Source: Flavisolibacter longurius (GTDB taxonomy: Bacteria; Bacteroidota; Bacteroidia; Chitinophagales; Chitinophagaceae). From it: DNA of 64,000 nt. The DNA is taken from NCBI GenBank assembly GCA_014163555.1, contig JACJGO010000018.1, positions 59,162-123,161 of the forward strand. The letters are read 5' to 3'. Position numbers and translations under genes: made by a program. Position 1 is the stretch's first letter; each line of letters starts with the position of its first letter. The notes beneath the pieces are model-generated. The model saw nothing but the letters and a program-made list of their open reading frames with translations, ran no database searches and was not told the origin of the DNA. Shown piece by piece: positions 24,980-34,086 of the stretch.

Positions 24980-27448
24980 TTGAGCAGTAAAACATGGTTC
25001 TCTTTGCAAAAAATTATTTTGATCGTGAGTAAAGTGATTGTTTTTGGATGTCTTGTTCTTAGTTTGAATGGATTTGCCCAATTTGAAATGGCGGCTGTCA
25101 ACAACCCTGTTCGTGTGATTGCCGAGACCCCGGCTGGTGCTATTACCGGTACGGTTTTGACCACCGACAACCAGCCCGCTGCCTTTGTTACCGTTTCGAT
25201 CCAGGAAAACGGCGTAGCTACGCTTACTGATGAAAATGGCTTTTTTGCCATCAAAGGCCTGCAGGAAGGCGTTTATACGCTTGAAATTTCAATGGTTGGC
25301 TTAAAGCCCCAACAAAAGCAGATCGAAGTAAAAAAAGATAAATCGGCCACTTTTTCCATTATACTGGCAGAAAATGCCAAACAGCTTACCGAAGTGATCG
25401 TGGTGTCGGGCAAGCGCCTGAACAGCAAACCGGTTTCTATTGGTAAAATAGAGTTGCATCCCATGGACCTGCCGCAAAGCCTTGCCATTGTGGGCCAGGG
25501 AATGATCCGGGAGCAACAGGCGCAGCGCCTTGGCGATGTGATTAAAAATGTAAACGGTGTGTATGTTACCACTACCCGCGGTGCCGTGCAGGAAAGCTTT
25601 GGCGCTCGGGGTTACAGCTTTGGCAGCACCAACCTGTTTAAAAACGGGGCTCGTGTTAACTCCGGTACCATGCCCGAAATGAGTTCGTTGGAAAGAGTGG
25701 AAGTGCTGAAGGGCAGTTCTGCCATATTATATGGCCAGGTGGCGCCCGGCGGAATTGTGAACATGGTGACCAAGCAACCTAAATTCAATTTCGGCGGCGA
25801 AATTTCGATGAGAACCGGAAGTTTTGATCTTTACAAACCTTCGTTTGATGTGTACGGACCACTTTCTTCTTCTGCTGCCTACCGGGTAAACGGTACCTAC
25901 GAAAAAGCCGGCAGTTACCGCGACGGCGTGAATTCGGAGCGTTATTATGTAAATCCTTCGCTGCTCTTTAAGCTGAGTGATAAAACAGATATTGTGCTGG
26001 AAGGCGATTATCTGAAGCACAATTTTACCCCCGATTTTGGGATTCCGAGCTGGGATAATACCAAAATCCCTGAGCTCCCTCGTTCTACCTTTTTTGGGGA
26101 AAGTTGGCAGTACAGCAAGGTTGACCAGGCTACAGCTACAGCCACCGTACGTCACCGCTTTAACGATGCATGGAAGTTGAACACTTCTGCTTCTTACCAG
26201 AACTACCAACGCGATTACCTGGCCATTGAGCGATTGCAGGCCAATGCTGCCGGCGATTTGAACCGGCCGCTGGGAAGACAGCAAAATGAAGAAAACTATT
26301 ACACTGCCCAGGTAAACCTGGTGGGCAAATTTGCCACCGGCACCATGGAGCATAACCTGCTGGCCGGTGTTGACGTCGACCGCACAATAACCGATAATAC
26401 TGACTTCAGTTTCCCTTCCAGCACCTACGATAAGATCAACATTTTTGATCCGGCCAAATTTGAGCGCCGCACCGAAATGCCGGTAGCAACCGCTATTCGC
26501 GACCGCCGTGCACGATCGAACCGCGCTGGTATCTACGTGCAGGACCTGATCAAGCTATCGCCGAAGTTTAATGTGCTGGTGGGCGGAAGATGGTCCTATG
26601 TAGAAGCAAGAGGTATTGATTCTACCAGCTTGACCAATGGCGCCAAAACCACCGGTAAATCAAAATACGACAATGCCTTTTCTCCAAGAGTGGGTGTGGT
26701 GTACAAGCCAACGGGTTCTACATCTGTATTTGCCAGCTATGCCAATTCCTTTACGGTTAACAGCGGCCAGGATATTAACGGAAACGTGCTGCCGCCGTCT
26801 ATTATCGATCAATATGAAGTAGGTGTAAAGAACGAGTTGCTGAACGGAAGACTTTCTGCCAACCTGACCTTTTATCGCATTGTCAACAATAACCTGGTGC
26901 AAACGCTGCCCTTCCTGCCAGATGGAACCGTGAATACCATTTCAAGCATCAAGGCATTGACCGGACAAACCAAGAGCGATGGGGTAGAAGTGGACCTGGC
27001 TGCACATCCGGTAAAAGGTCTGGACATTTCAGCCGGTTATAGCTACAACTATGCACGCTATACCAAAACGCCGGCCAGCACGGGCAGCAACAAAGAAGGC
27101 GAACGGCTGGTAAACAATCCGGCCAACACAGCCAATGGATCGGTGTTTTATACCTTCCATAACCAGGCCCTGAAAGGCTTACGGTTAGGTGCATCCGTAT
27201 TCTATATTGGTGAGCGGTTTGGTGGCTGGAACAATACCACCGGCCAGGCGCAAACCTATTCCAGGCTGATTTCTGTGGATGGATTTACCACGCTTGACCT
27301 GTCGGCCGGTTATACGTGGAAGAAGGTTTCGCTGATGGCAAAAGTGGCCAACGTAACCAACACGCTGAACTATTACATGCACGAAAACTACAGCATCAAC
27401 CCGATTCCTCCCACGCAGTTTGTGGCTACGGTTTCCTATAAATTTTAA
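24980..27448 (+). CDS. TonB-dependent siderophore receptor with N-terminal carboxypeptidase-regulatory-like domain
   Basis: Outer-membrane receptor that imports a ferric chelate using TonB/ExbBD energy. A signal peptide ends near FAQFE. A CarboxypepD_reg-like domain follows (about 50-135, GAITGTVLTTDNQPAAFVTV ... AENAKQLTEVIV), then the plug (LGDVIKNVNGVYVTTTRGAVQESFGARGYS; LERVEVLKGSSAILYGQVAPGG) and the 22-strand barrel ending TQFVATVSYKF. The start is uncertain: TTG 24980 keeps the signal peptide intact, GTG 25025 would give a shorter one, and no suitable ATG exists. The next gene, a PepSY membrane protein, is a common partner of such receptors in iron uptake. Confidence 0.92.
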   Translation: MSSKTWFSLQKIILIVSKVIVFGCLVLSLNGFAQFEMAAVNNPVRVIAETPAGAITGTVLTTDNQPAAFVTVSIQENGVATLTDENGFFAIKGLQEGVYTLEISMVGLKPQQKQIEVKKDKSATFSIILAENAKQLTEVIVVSGKRLNSKPVSIGKIELHPMDLPQSLAIVGQGMIREQQAQRLGDVIKNVNGVYVTTTRGAVQESFGARGYSFGSTNLFKNGARVNSGTMPEMSSLERVEVLKGSSAILYGQVAPGGIVNMVTKQPKFNFGGEISMRTGSFDLYKPSFDVYGPLSSSAAYRVNGTYEKAGSYRDGVNSERYYVNPSLLFKLSDKTDIVLEGDYLKHNFTPDFGIPSWDNTKIPELPRSTFFGESWQYSKVDQATATATVRHRFNDAWKLNTSASYQNYQRDYLAIERLQANAAGDLNRPLGRQQNEENYYTAQVNLVGKFATGTMEHNLLAGVDVDRTITDNTDFSFPSSTYDKINIFDPAKFERRTEMPVATAIRDRRARSNRAGIYVQDLIKLSPKFNVLVGGRWSYVEARGIDSTSLTNGAKTTGKSKYDNAFSPRVGVVYKPTGSTSVFASYANSFTVNSGQDINGNVLPPSIIDQYEVGVKNELLNGRLSANLTFYRIVNNNLVQTLPFLPDGTVNTISSIKALTGQTKSDGVEVDLAAHPVKGLDISAGYSYNYARYTKTPASTGSNKEGERLVNNPANTANGSVFYTFHNQALKGLRLGASVFYIGERFGGWNNTTGQAQTYSRLISVDGFTTLDLSAGYTWKKVSLMAKVANVTNTLNYYMHENYSINPIPPTQFVATVSYKF

Positions 27449-27461
27449 TTAAACTTTATTC

Positions 27462-27496
27462 AAAAGAGGCAGAACACCAAATGTTTTGCCTCTTTT
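27462..27496 (+). terminator. Terminator after the siderophore receptor
   Basis: The stem AAAAGAGGCAGAAC / GTTTTGCCTCTTTT (one unpaired position) has a 7-nt loop and ends in T-rich sequence. It separates the receptor from the PepSY gene, which then needs read-through or its own promoter. Confidence 0.75.
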
Positions 27497-27520
27497 TGCA
27501 TCCGCAAATCAGCACTCTTC

Positions 27521-28789
27521 ATGAAAGTTTTTTTTCGTCGCATACACCTTTATTTAAGCTTCGCTGCCGGGTTGGTCATTCTCATTTGCTGCCTTACCGG
27601 GGCTATTCTTGTTTTTGAAAAAGACCTGATGATGGTCTTTAACAAAGACCGTTATTACGTGGAAGCTACAGGCAGCCGGCTTTCGGCCGATAGCCTGGTG
27701 AGCAGCGTTAAAAAAGCGTTTCCGGAAGCCAAAGTGAACGGCATCAAGCTCTATGAAGAAGCCGATCGATCCGCTGAGGTAAGTGTGGCGTTTGGTAAAA
27801 AGGGCGGAAAGGATGGTGACAAAGTTGCCGGTGCCAAGGGAGCAAATGAAAAGCCTGCAGCCGGCGCAATAGGGGAAGGCGCCAAAGCCGAAGCTTCCAG
27901 GGGAAAAGAAGGTGCCAAAGGCGGTGCCCCCCAGCGCCAACCCGGATTTACCATTTTTGTCAACCCTTACACCGGCCAGGTGCTGGATAAATATACCTAT
28001 AGCGAAACAGGCTGGTACACTGTATTTGCTTTGCACCGCTGGCTGCTGGGTGGCAACAACAGCATCGGTAAACTGATTGTGGGTATCTCCACGCTGCTTT
28101 TTCTTTTTATCCTGATCACGGGTATCATTCTTTGGTGGCCGAAAACCGTCAAGATCATGAAGCAGCGCCTGAACATTAAATGGGGCGCCGGCTGGAAGCG
28201 GATCAACCACGACATGCACCTGGTGTTTGGGTTTTACAGTGCCATCTTTCTTTTCATTTTTTCATTTACGGGATTAGCCTGGTCATTCGAATGGTTTAAT
28301 AAAGGTATTTACACCGTTACCAATTCGCCCATGAAGGCACCAGAGCCGCCAAAGTCCACCTATATAGCCGATGCCAAGCGTATCTCCTTTGACAAAGCCC
28401 TAGCAGCCGCACAAACGGTTTATCCCTCCGCTGAGTTTTACAATATTTCGGCGCCAAAAGACTCTACAGAACCCATCAGTGTTTCGCGGTTGGGGGCCGA
28501 TGCGGCACATGAATCAGCTACCGACGCCGTGTACATCGACCAGTATTCCGGCGCTGTATTGGGCAAGATGGCCTTTGGCGAAAGAAGCCTGGGCGCACAG
28601 GTACGGTCGGCATTCAAGCCTATCCATACCGGTAGCATCTGGGGTACACCGTCCAAGATTATTGCCTTTATTACCTGTCTGTTAGGAGTAACCTTTCCCA
28701 TTACCGGTACCATTATGTGGTACAACCGCACTAGGAAAAAAGCAAAAGCCGCAAAGAAAAAAGTTGCAGAGCCGGACTTGGTTGCATAA
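27521..28789 (+). CDS. PepSY-associated transmembrane protein (PiuB-like, iron uptake)
   Basis: 422 residues. Membrane helices at about 10-32 (LYLSFAAGLVILICCLTGAILVF), 188-208 (LIVGISTLLFLFILITGIILWWP), 235-255 (FGFYSAIFLFIFSFTGLAW) and 375-395 (IIAFITCLLGVTFPITGTIMWY) match the four-helix PepSY_TM layout; PepSY-like periplasmic segments lie between them (for example FTIFVNPYTGQVLDKY, AVYIDQYSGAVLGKM). A Gly/Ala/Lys-rich low-complexity stretch (about 90-140) interrupts the first periplasmic domain and is unusual. Family members are proposed to reduce or release iron from ferric siderophores; here the siderophore receptor is the neighbouring gene. Confidence 0.88.
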   Translation: MKVFFRRIHLYLSFAAGLVILICCLTGAILVFEKDLMMVFNKDRYYVEATGSRLSADSLVSSVKKAFPEAKVNGIKLYEEADRSAEVSVAFGKKGGKDGDKVAGAKGANEKPAAGAIGEGAKAEASRGKEGAKGGAPQRQPGFTIFVNPYTGQVLDKYTYSETGWYTVFALHRWLLGGNNSIGKLIVGISTLLFLFILITGIILWWPKTVKIMKQRLNIKWGAGWKRINHDMHLVFGFYSAIFLFIFSFTGLAWSFEWFNKGIYTVTNSPMKAPEPPKSTYIADAKRISFDKALAAAQTVYPSAEFYNISAPKDSTEPISVSRLGADAAHESATDAVYIDQYSGAVLGKMAFGERSLGAQVRSAFKPIHTGSIWGTPSKIIAFITCLLGVTFPITGTIMWYNRTRKKAKAAKKKVAEPDLVA

Positions 28790-28819
28790 AACAATTATAA
28801 AGCAATCTATCTTATTCAG

Positions 28820-28844
28820 GGCCGCTTTTATAAGCGGCCTTTTT
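28820..28844 (+). terminator. Terminator after the PepSY membrane protein
   Basis: Stem GGCCGCTT / AAGCGGCC, short loop, followed by TTTTT. Confidence 0.9.
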
Positions 28845-28894
28845 CGTTTCCTTCTTGTATTTCATGAATCGCGGTTCAGGCTATCTTCGCTGCC

Positions 28895-29683
28895 ATGAAA
28901 ATCATTAGCTACAATGTAAATGGTTTACGGGCAGCCATTAAAAAAGGCTTTACCGATTGGCTGCAGACCCATCCTGCCGATGTGATCTGCATCCAGGAAA
29001 ACAAGGCCCAGCAAAGCGATGTAGATATAAAAGCGTTGCACGACCTGGGTTATCATGATCACTGGTTTTGTGCGCAGAAAAAGGGCTATAGCGGCGTTAC
29101 TGTTTTTACAAAAACCCATCCGGATGAAGTGAAGTGCGGCACCGGCCACCAGGTGAGCGACGATGAAGGGCGAGTGATTCAACTGACGTTTGGAAAGCTA
29201 CGATTGATAAATGCTTATTTTCCTTCGGGAACGTCTGGCGATGAGCGCCAAACGTATAAGTACCAGTGGCTGGATGAGTTTTATGATTATGTGCAGGACC
29301 TTCGGAAAACCAATCCCTATGTTGTTATTTGCGGCGATTACAACATTGCACACAAAGAAATAGACATCCACAATCCAAAAGGCAACAAGACCACATCTGG
29401 GTTTTTGCCGGAAGAAAGGGCCTGGATGGACAAGTTCTACAGCAATGGCTGGACGGATGTGTTCCGGCATTTTAAGCAGGATCCGCACCGCTATACCTGG
29501 TGGAGCCAACGCTTTCCGAAAGTACGGCTGGAGAACAAAGGCTGGCGCATCGACTATATATCGGCTACGGATACCCTAAAACCCTATTTGATGGATGCGG
29601 AAATTTATCCCGATATCAAACACAGTGATCATTGTCCGGTGTATGCCGAAATTGATGTGGAATCGTTAAATGCCTTACCATGA
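28895..29683 (+). CDS. xth: Exodeoxyribonuclease III (AP endonuclease)
   Basis: Mg-dependent AP endonuclease and 3'-5' exonuclease of base-excision repair, 262 residues as usual. Motifs in order are NVNGLRAAIKKG, the metal-binding Glu in CIQENKAQ, GYSGVTVFTK, the active-site GDYNIAHKEIDIHN, WWSQR...GWRIDYISAT and the C-terminal SDHCPVYAEID with the Asp-His pair. Its stop overlaps the start of the DUF4286 gene by 4 bp (ATGA), so the two are translationally coupled. Confidence 0.96.
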   Translation: MKIISYNVNGLRAAIKKGFTDWLQTHPADVICIQENKAQQSDVDIKALHDLGYHDHWFCAQKKGYSGVTVFTKTHPDEVKCGTGHQVSDDEGRVIQLTFGKLRLINAYFPSGTSGDERQTYKYQWLDEFYDYVQDLRKTNPYVVICGDYNIAHKEIDIHNPKGNKTTSGFLPEERAWMDKFYSNGWTDVFRHFKQDPHRYTWWSQRFPKVRLENKGWRIDYISATDTLKPYLMDAEIYPDIKHSDHCPVYAEIDVESLNALP

Positions 29684-30000
29684 TCATTTACAATGTGACG
29701 ATAAAGGTGGATGCTTCCATCGCTGAATCCTGGCAGGTATGGATGCTGGAAGAACATATTCCGGAGGTGATGCAAACCGGTTGCTTTAGCGGGTATAAGG
29801 TGGTGCGTTTGCTGGAAGTTGACGAAAGCGAAGGACCTACCTATGCCATTCAGTACTTGGCCGAATCCAAGGCGGATTACAACCGGTATATTCAGTTGCA
29901 TGTCAGCGGGCTACGGGATGCATCGTATCAAAAATGGGGGGATCGCTTTATTGCTTTTCGCAGTGTTATGCAGGTCATTCGCGACAGCAGTACTGAATAA
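29680..30000 (+). CDS. DUF4286 family protein
   Basis: 106 residues. The chain MIIYNVTIKVDASIAESWQVW, EEHIPEVMQTGCFSGYKVVRLLE and GPTYAIQYLAESKADYNRYIQLH follows the DUF4286 pattern, which looks like a dimeric ferredoxin-like (ABM/EthD-like) fold. The function is unknown. It overlaps the end of xth by 4 bp, a pairing I recall from other Bacteroidota, which may only reflect operon history. Confidence 0.85.
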   Translation: MIIYNVTIKVDASIAESWQVWMLEEHIPEVMQTGCFSGYKVVRLLEVDESEGPTYAIQYLAESKADYNRYIQLHVSGLRDASYQKWGDRFIAFRSVMQVIRDSSTE

Positions 30001-30192
30001 AACATGTTTAACAGGTAGAACAGGGCAATTCAATTTACTGCTGTTACAGTCTGGTAATACGTTGGGAATGTGCGTCGAAAAAATATAATATGGTACAAAG
30101 GCAGTTACAGTAAATGATTGTCATTGTTCCCAAACCCTTGCCAGCCGCGGGTTACAGCCCACATGCTGTTAAATAAAAAAGCGGAAAATTAT
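30001..30192. other. Intergenic region upstream of the HU gene
   Basis: About 190 bp with no ORF. A short hairpin AACCC...GGGTT is present near 30134-30153. Nothing else is recognised. Confidence 0.35.
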
Positions 30193-30222
30193 TTTGTTAC
30201 TGTAGAAAAGCGTCTATTTTTG
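30193..30222 (+). promoter_or_regulatory. Promoter of the HU gene
   Basis: TTTG (30193-30196) and TATTTTTG (30215-30222) separated by 18 nt match the Bacteroidota TTTG / TAnnTTTG promoter closely. The ATG is at 30252. Confidence 0.75.
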
Positions 30223-30251
30223 TTGCCATCTAATTTTTTAAAAAAATAACT

Positions 30252-30521
30252 ATGAACAAAGCTGAACTGATCGCGAAGATTGCCGAAGATGCTGGCATCA
30301 CCAAAACACAGGCTAACACTACACTGGATTCTTTTGTAGAAGCCGTTACCAAAACCCTGAAAGGTGGTGGCAAAGTTACCCTGGTAGGTTTTGGAACGTT
30401 TTCTGTTTCCAAGCGTGCTGCCCGTAACGGTCGTAACCCGCAAACCGGCGAAGTGATCAAGATCAAAGCTCGGAAAGTTGCCCGCTTCAAAGCAGGTAAA
30501 GAGCTTTCTGCCAAGTTGTAA
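30252..30521 (+). CDS. HU family DNA-binding protein
   Basis: Nucleoid-associated dimer that bends DNA, 89 residues, close to the 90 of E. coli HU. It begins [21 protein letters not shown], carries the core [30 protein letters not shown] and the arm sequence [22 protein letters not shown] strong promoter lies upstream and a strong terminator downstream, so it is expected to be highly expressed as a single gene. Confidence 0.96.
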   Translation: MNKAELIAKIAEDAGITKTQANTTLDSFVEAVTKTLKGGGKVTLVGFGTFSVSKRAARNGRNPQTGEVIKIKARKVARFKAGKELSAKL

Positions 30522-30543
30522 TCAACTGCTAAACCGAATTGAG

Positions 30544-30576
30544 AGTCTCCTGCTTTGCAGGAGACTTTTCTTTTTC
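30544..30576 (+). terminator. Terminator of the HU gene
   Basis: The perfect 10-bp stem AGTCTCCTGC / GCAGGAGACT (30544-30553, 30557-30566) has a 3-nt loop followed by a T-rich tract. Confidence 0.92.
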
Positions 30577-30582
30577 AATCCT

Positions 30583-30590
30583 TACATTTG
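30583..30590 (+). promoter_or_regulatory. -7 element for the THX gene
   Basis: TACATTTG matches TAnnTTTG and ends 17 nt before the ATG at 30608. No good -33 box is visible because the HU terminator lies there. Confidence 0.45.
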
Positions 30591-30607
30591 CACATTAATT
30601 TTTTACT

Positions 30608-30742
30608 ATGGGAAGAGGTGATAAAAAAACCAAAAAAGGAAAAATCTTCAAAGGTTCTTTTGGCAAGGCAAGACCTGCCAGTGCGAAAAAGATAACGGGT
30701 ACACAGCCGGGAACAGCTGTAAAGAAAAGTACAGAAGGTTAA
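30608..30742 (+). CDS. Small ribosomal protein THX (bTHX, 30S)
   Basis: A 44-residue, very basic protein read directly from the DNA. It begins MGRGDKKTKKGKIFKGSFGK and continues with ARPASAKKITG, which is the THX signature; THX sits in a cavity at the top of the 30S head and stabilises it. Too short for usual ORF cut-offs and easily missed. It lies just past the HU terminator with its own -7 element. Confidence 0.92.
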   Translation: MGRGDKKTKKGKIFKGSFGKARPASAKKITGTQPGTAVKKSTEG

Positions 30743-30744
30743 TA

Positions 30745-30810
30745 AATTGGCAATAGGCAACAGGCAATTTGCAACGTAGAATATACTTGCGGATTGCACA
30801 TTGCCAATTG
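30745..30810. repeat. TTGCCAATTG-family inverted repeat
   Basis: AAATTGGCAATAGGCAACAG near 30745-30764 and GCACATTGCCAATTGCC near 30796-30812 form an imperfect inverted repeat between THX and the end of pdxH. Its core is shared with the sequences at 3026-3084 and 15141-15169. Confidence 0.6.
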
Positions 30811-30823
30811 CCAATTTTTATTT

Positions 30824-31468
30824 TTACGGTGCCAGCCGCTCTATTCTCCAAGCCCCATTTTCATCTAGGGTATATTGTATCCGGTCGTGCAGGCGACTAA
30901 AGCGGCCCTGCCAGAACTCAACGATCACCGGTTTTACCAAATACCCACCCCAGTGCGGTGGACGGGGCACATTGCCATCCCGAAATTGTTCTTTCTTATT
31001 TTCAAAAACCTGCTCCAGCCATTCGCGGTTTTCGATGGGCTGACTTTGAGGAGAAGCCCAGGCACCAATGCGGCTGCCAACGGGGCGGGAGTTAAAATAT
31101 ACGTCGCTTTCCTCTTCCGATACCCGGGCAACAATACCGGAGATGCGTACCTGGCGTTCGAGTTCTTTCCAAAAAAACACCAAGCATGCTTTTGGATTCT
31201 CCTCCAGTTGCAGCGCCTTGTAACTTTTGTAATTGGTGTAAAAAACAAAACCTCTTGCGTCAAATCCTTTGAGTAATACAATGCGGGCAGAGGGAAAACC
31301 ATCAGCCGACGCAGAGGCCAGTGTCATGGCATTGGGTTCTGAAATTTCTGAAGCCAGCACTTGGTCCCACCATTTTTCGAACTGTGCTATGGGGTCGGTG
31401 GCAACATCATTTTCCAATAAGGTTTGCGACGAATATTCGTTGCGCAGGTCGGCGATGGATTTGTTCAT
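30824..31468 (-). CDS. pdxH: Pyridoxamine/pyridoxine 5'-phosphate oxidase
   Basis: FMN enzyme making pyridoxal 5'-phosphate from PNP or PMP in the cytoplasm. I start at ATG 31468 (MNKSIADLRNEYSS, 214 residues); the longer reading from a GTG at 31528 adds a spurious hydrophobic tail. FMN and substrate motifs are PNAMTLASASADGFPSARIVLLKGFDARGFVFYTNY, NPKACLVFFWKELERQVRI, and the C-terminal WGGYLVKPVIVEFWQGRFSRLHDRI ... WRIERLAP, which is typical. Monocistronic, divergent from the GH3 gene. Confidence 0.96.
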   Translation of the reverse strand: MNKSIADLRNEYSSQTLLENDVATDPIAQFEKWWDQVLASEISEPNAMTLASASADGFPSARIVLLKGFDARGFVFYTNYKSYKALQLEENPKACLVFFWKELERQVRISGIVARVSEEESDVYFNSRPVGSRIGAWASPQSQPIENREWLEQVFENKKEQFRDGNVPRPPHWGGYLVKPVIVEFWQGRFSRLHDRIQYTLDENGAWRIERLAP

Positions 31469-31752
31469 AGAGCGAAGGTAGGGAGGGTAGGATGGAAACG
31501 CGAATAGCGAACAACAAATAATGAACACATAGATTGAACCTAACGATCATTTGGAAACATACTGTATTCTATTTCGAGTTGAAACGTGAAATAAGCCAAA
31601 ACTTGAAATTATTAACGTGTGATTCAATTAAAAAAAGCGTGTCACACAATATAGTCTGACTGATATGTATAATTAACTCGTCCTCATACCTAATTAATCA
31701 TGAGTATTGAAAGCCATATTGCCAATATTCCCTTTTCCTTTAACTTGCCCAA

Positions 31753-33270
31753 GTGAAACTTCTTTCTCCTGCGATATCAAGAGTGGCCCGTATGCGTCTC
31801 TGGTCCATCGAACAATGGATCGCTGAACCCATAGAAGTACAATTTGCCGTGTGGCAGGACCTTTTAGCAGCAGGCCAATACACAGAAATTGGCCGCAAAT
31901 ATGGCTTTTCAAAGGTGCAGTCGCTGTCTGATTTTAAAAAAACGGTTCCTGTTCATCGCTATGAGGATCTGAAGCCATTTATCGACCGCATGTTGCAGGG
32001 AGAGGAAAATGTGCTTTGGAACACCCCTGTATCCTGGTTCGCCAAAAGCAGCGGCACTACCAGCGATAAAAGCAAGTTTATCCCCATCAGTGAAGAAAGT
32101 TTAAAAGAGAATCACTACAAAGCCTCGAAAGATGTATTGGCGCTGTATTATACCTCTCACCCTGAAAGTGACCTGCTGACCGGCAAGGGCCTAGTGATAG
32201 GCGGAAGCCATCAGATCAATCAATTCAATGAAGGTGTACAGTGGGGTGATCTGAGTGCCGTGATCCTGCAGAACTCACCTTTCTGGAGCAACTGGATACG
32301 AACGCCGGATCTTTCGATTGCCCTAATGGATGAGTGGGAGACAAAAATTGAAAAGCTGGCACAGAGTACGTATACGGAAAACGTAACCTCCATGGCTGGT
32401 GTGCCTACCTGGCTGATTGTATTGCTCAAACGCATCCTAGAGATCACCGGAAAACAAACTATAAAAGAAGTATGGCCAAGCCTGGAGCTGTATATGCATG
32501 GTGGCGTAAGCTTTGTGCCCTATCGACAACAATTTGAAAAATTGGTTGGTGCTCCCATCAACTATATGGAGATGTACAATGCCTCAGAAGGTTTCTTTGC
32601 CGCACAGGATGACCTTTTGCAAGAGGGAATGTTGCTGATGTGTGATCATGGCATTTTTTATGAGTTTATGCCGTCTTCAGAATGGGATAAAGAAAACCCG
32701 CAAACTGTCCAATTAAATGAAGTGGAACTGGGTAAAAATTACGCTCCCGTCATCACCACAAATGGTGGTTTGTGGCGGTACCTTCTGGGCGATACGATTC
32801 AATTTACCTCGCTACATCCTTTCCGTATAAAGGTTTCCGGACGAATTAAACATTATATCAACGCATTTGGCGAGGAAGTGATTGTTGACAATACCGATAA
32901 AGCTATTGCCTTTGCCTGCGAGCGGACAGGTGCTGCCGTTTCGGATTATACAGCTGCTCCTATATATTTCTCCGAAGAAGGCAATGGAGCCCATGAGTGG
33001 CTATTGGAGTTTGAACGGGAGCCGCAAAGCCTGCAACAGTTTACGGCTGAAATGGATGCTGCTCTACAGAGTGTAAACAGTGATTACGAAGCCAAACGCT
33101 ACAAAGATATTGCCCTGCGTATGCCGGAAGTAACGGCTATCCCCAAGGGTAGTTTTACTGCCTGGTTAAGCAGCAAGGGTAAACTGGGGGGACAGCACAA
33201 GGTGCCGCGGTTGAGCAACGACAGAACTGTGCTGGAAGAAATCAAATCCTTTGTGAGCGCCTCTCTCTAA
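31753..33270 (+). CDS. GH3-family acyl-adenylating enzyme
   Basis: 505 residues with GTG start (MKLLSPAISRVARMRLWSIEQW). The ATP-binding P-loop-like motif WFAKSSGTTSDKSKFIP (95-111) and the later YNASEGFFAAQ and WRYLLGDTIQFTS motifs are those of GH3 proteins of the ANL superfamily. Plant members conjugate auxin or jasmonate to amino acids; the substrate in bacteria is not known. It is followed 60 bp later by fabG on the same strand, which may or may not reflect a shared acyl-metabolism role. Confidence 0.9.
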   Translation: MKLLSPAISRVARMRLWSIEQWIAEPIEVQFAVWQDLLAAGQYTEIGRKYGFSKVQSLSDFKKTVPVHRYEDLKPFIDRMLQGEENVLWNTPVSWFAKSSGTTSDKSKFIPISEESLKENHYKASKDVLALYYTSHPESDLLTGKGLVIGGSHQINQFNEGVQWGDLSAVILQNSPFWSNWIRTPDLSIALMDEWETKIEKLAQSTYTENVTSMAGVPTWLIVLLKRILEITGKQTIKEVWPSLELYMHGGVSFVPYRQQFEKLVGAPINYMEMYNASEGFFAAQDDLLQEGMLLMCDHGIFYEFMPSSEWDKENPQTVQLNEVELGKNYAPVITTNGGLWRYLLGDTIQFTSLHPFRIKVSGRIKHYINAFGEEVIVDNTDKAIAFACERTGAAVSDYTAAPIYFSEEGNGAHEWLLEFEREPQSLQQFTAEMDAALQSVNSDYEAKRYKDIALRMPEVTAIPKGSFTAWLSSKGKLGGQHKVPRLSNDRTVLEEIKSFVSASL

Positions 33271-33330
33271 AAATCGGATCATTTTCAGCAGGCAATCCTT
33301 TACTTTGCCGGCAGATAAAAACATCATTGC

Positions 33331-34086
33331 ATGAAACTCCTGGAAAACAAAGTTGTGATTGTAACCGGCGCTGCCCGGGGCATTGGTGAGGGTATTGCTC
33401 TGAAGATGGCCGAACATGGTGCCCATATAGCGTTTACGTATGTCAGCGAAAGCAGTGCAGAAAAGGCCGCTATTTTGGAAGAAAGAATCAAGGGAATGGG
33501 AGTTAACGCCAAGGCATATCGCAGCAATGCTGGCGAGTTTACCGATTGCGAATCTTTTGTTGCCGATGTTGTAAAGGAATTTGGAAGTGTTGACATTTGT
33601 GTGAATAATGCCGGAATTTCAAAAGATAATCTCCTGTTGCGAATGACACCCGAACAGTGGGATGATGTGATGAACATTAACCTGAAAAGTGTGTTTAATA
33701 TGACCAAGCAGGTGATCCGGCCGATGATGAAAGCCAAAAGCGGCAGTATCATTAATATGAGCTCTGTGATAGGTTTAATGGGTAACGCGGGTCAGGGTAG
33801 TTATGCTGCTTCCAAGGCAGGAATTATTGGCTTTACCAAGTCAGTGGCGAAGGAATTGGGCAGCCGCAATATCCGTTGTAATGCCATTGCACCAGGTTTC
33901 GTGGAAACAGACATGACCTCTTACCTTAAAGAAGGAGAGCATGCCGATAAATACAAAGCAGGTATTCCATTGGGTAAGTTTGGAACGACAGAAGATATTG
34001 CCAACGTAACTTTATTCCTAGCATCTGACCTCAGCAGCTATGTAACCGGACAGGTATTGAGTGTAGACGGAGGTTTGTATATGTAA
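33331..34086 (+). CDS. fabG: 3-oxoacyl-[acyl-carrier-protein] reductase
   Basis: NADPH-dependent short-chain dehydrogenase of fatty-acid elongation, 251 residues. The cofactor motif is TGAARGIGEG (12-21), followed by NNAG (92-95). The catalytic residues are Ser145, Tyr158 and Lys162 in INMSSVIGLMGNAGQGSYAASKAG. It ends LSVDGGLYM as FabG proteins do. Other SDR reductases are possible, but the whole-length match to FabG motifs makes this the best call. Confidence 0.9.
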   Translation: MKLLENKVVIVTGAARGIGEGIALKMAEHGAHIAFTYVSESSAEKAAILEERIKGMGVNAKAYRSNAGEFTDCESFVADVVKEFGSVDICVNNAGISKDNLLLRMTPEQWDDVMNINLKSVFNMTKQVIRPMMKAKSGSIINMSSVIGLMGNAGQGSYAASKAGIIGFTKSVAKELGSRNIRCNAIAPGFVETDMTSYLKEGEHADKYKAGIPLGKFGTTEDIANVTLFLASDLSSYVTGQVLSVDGGLYM

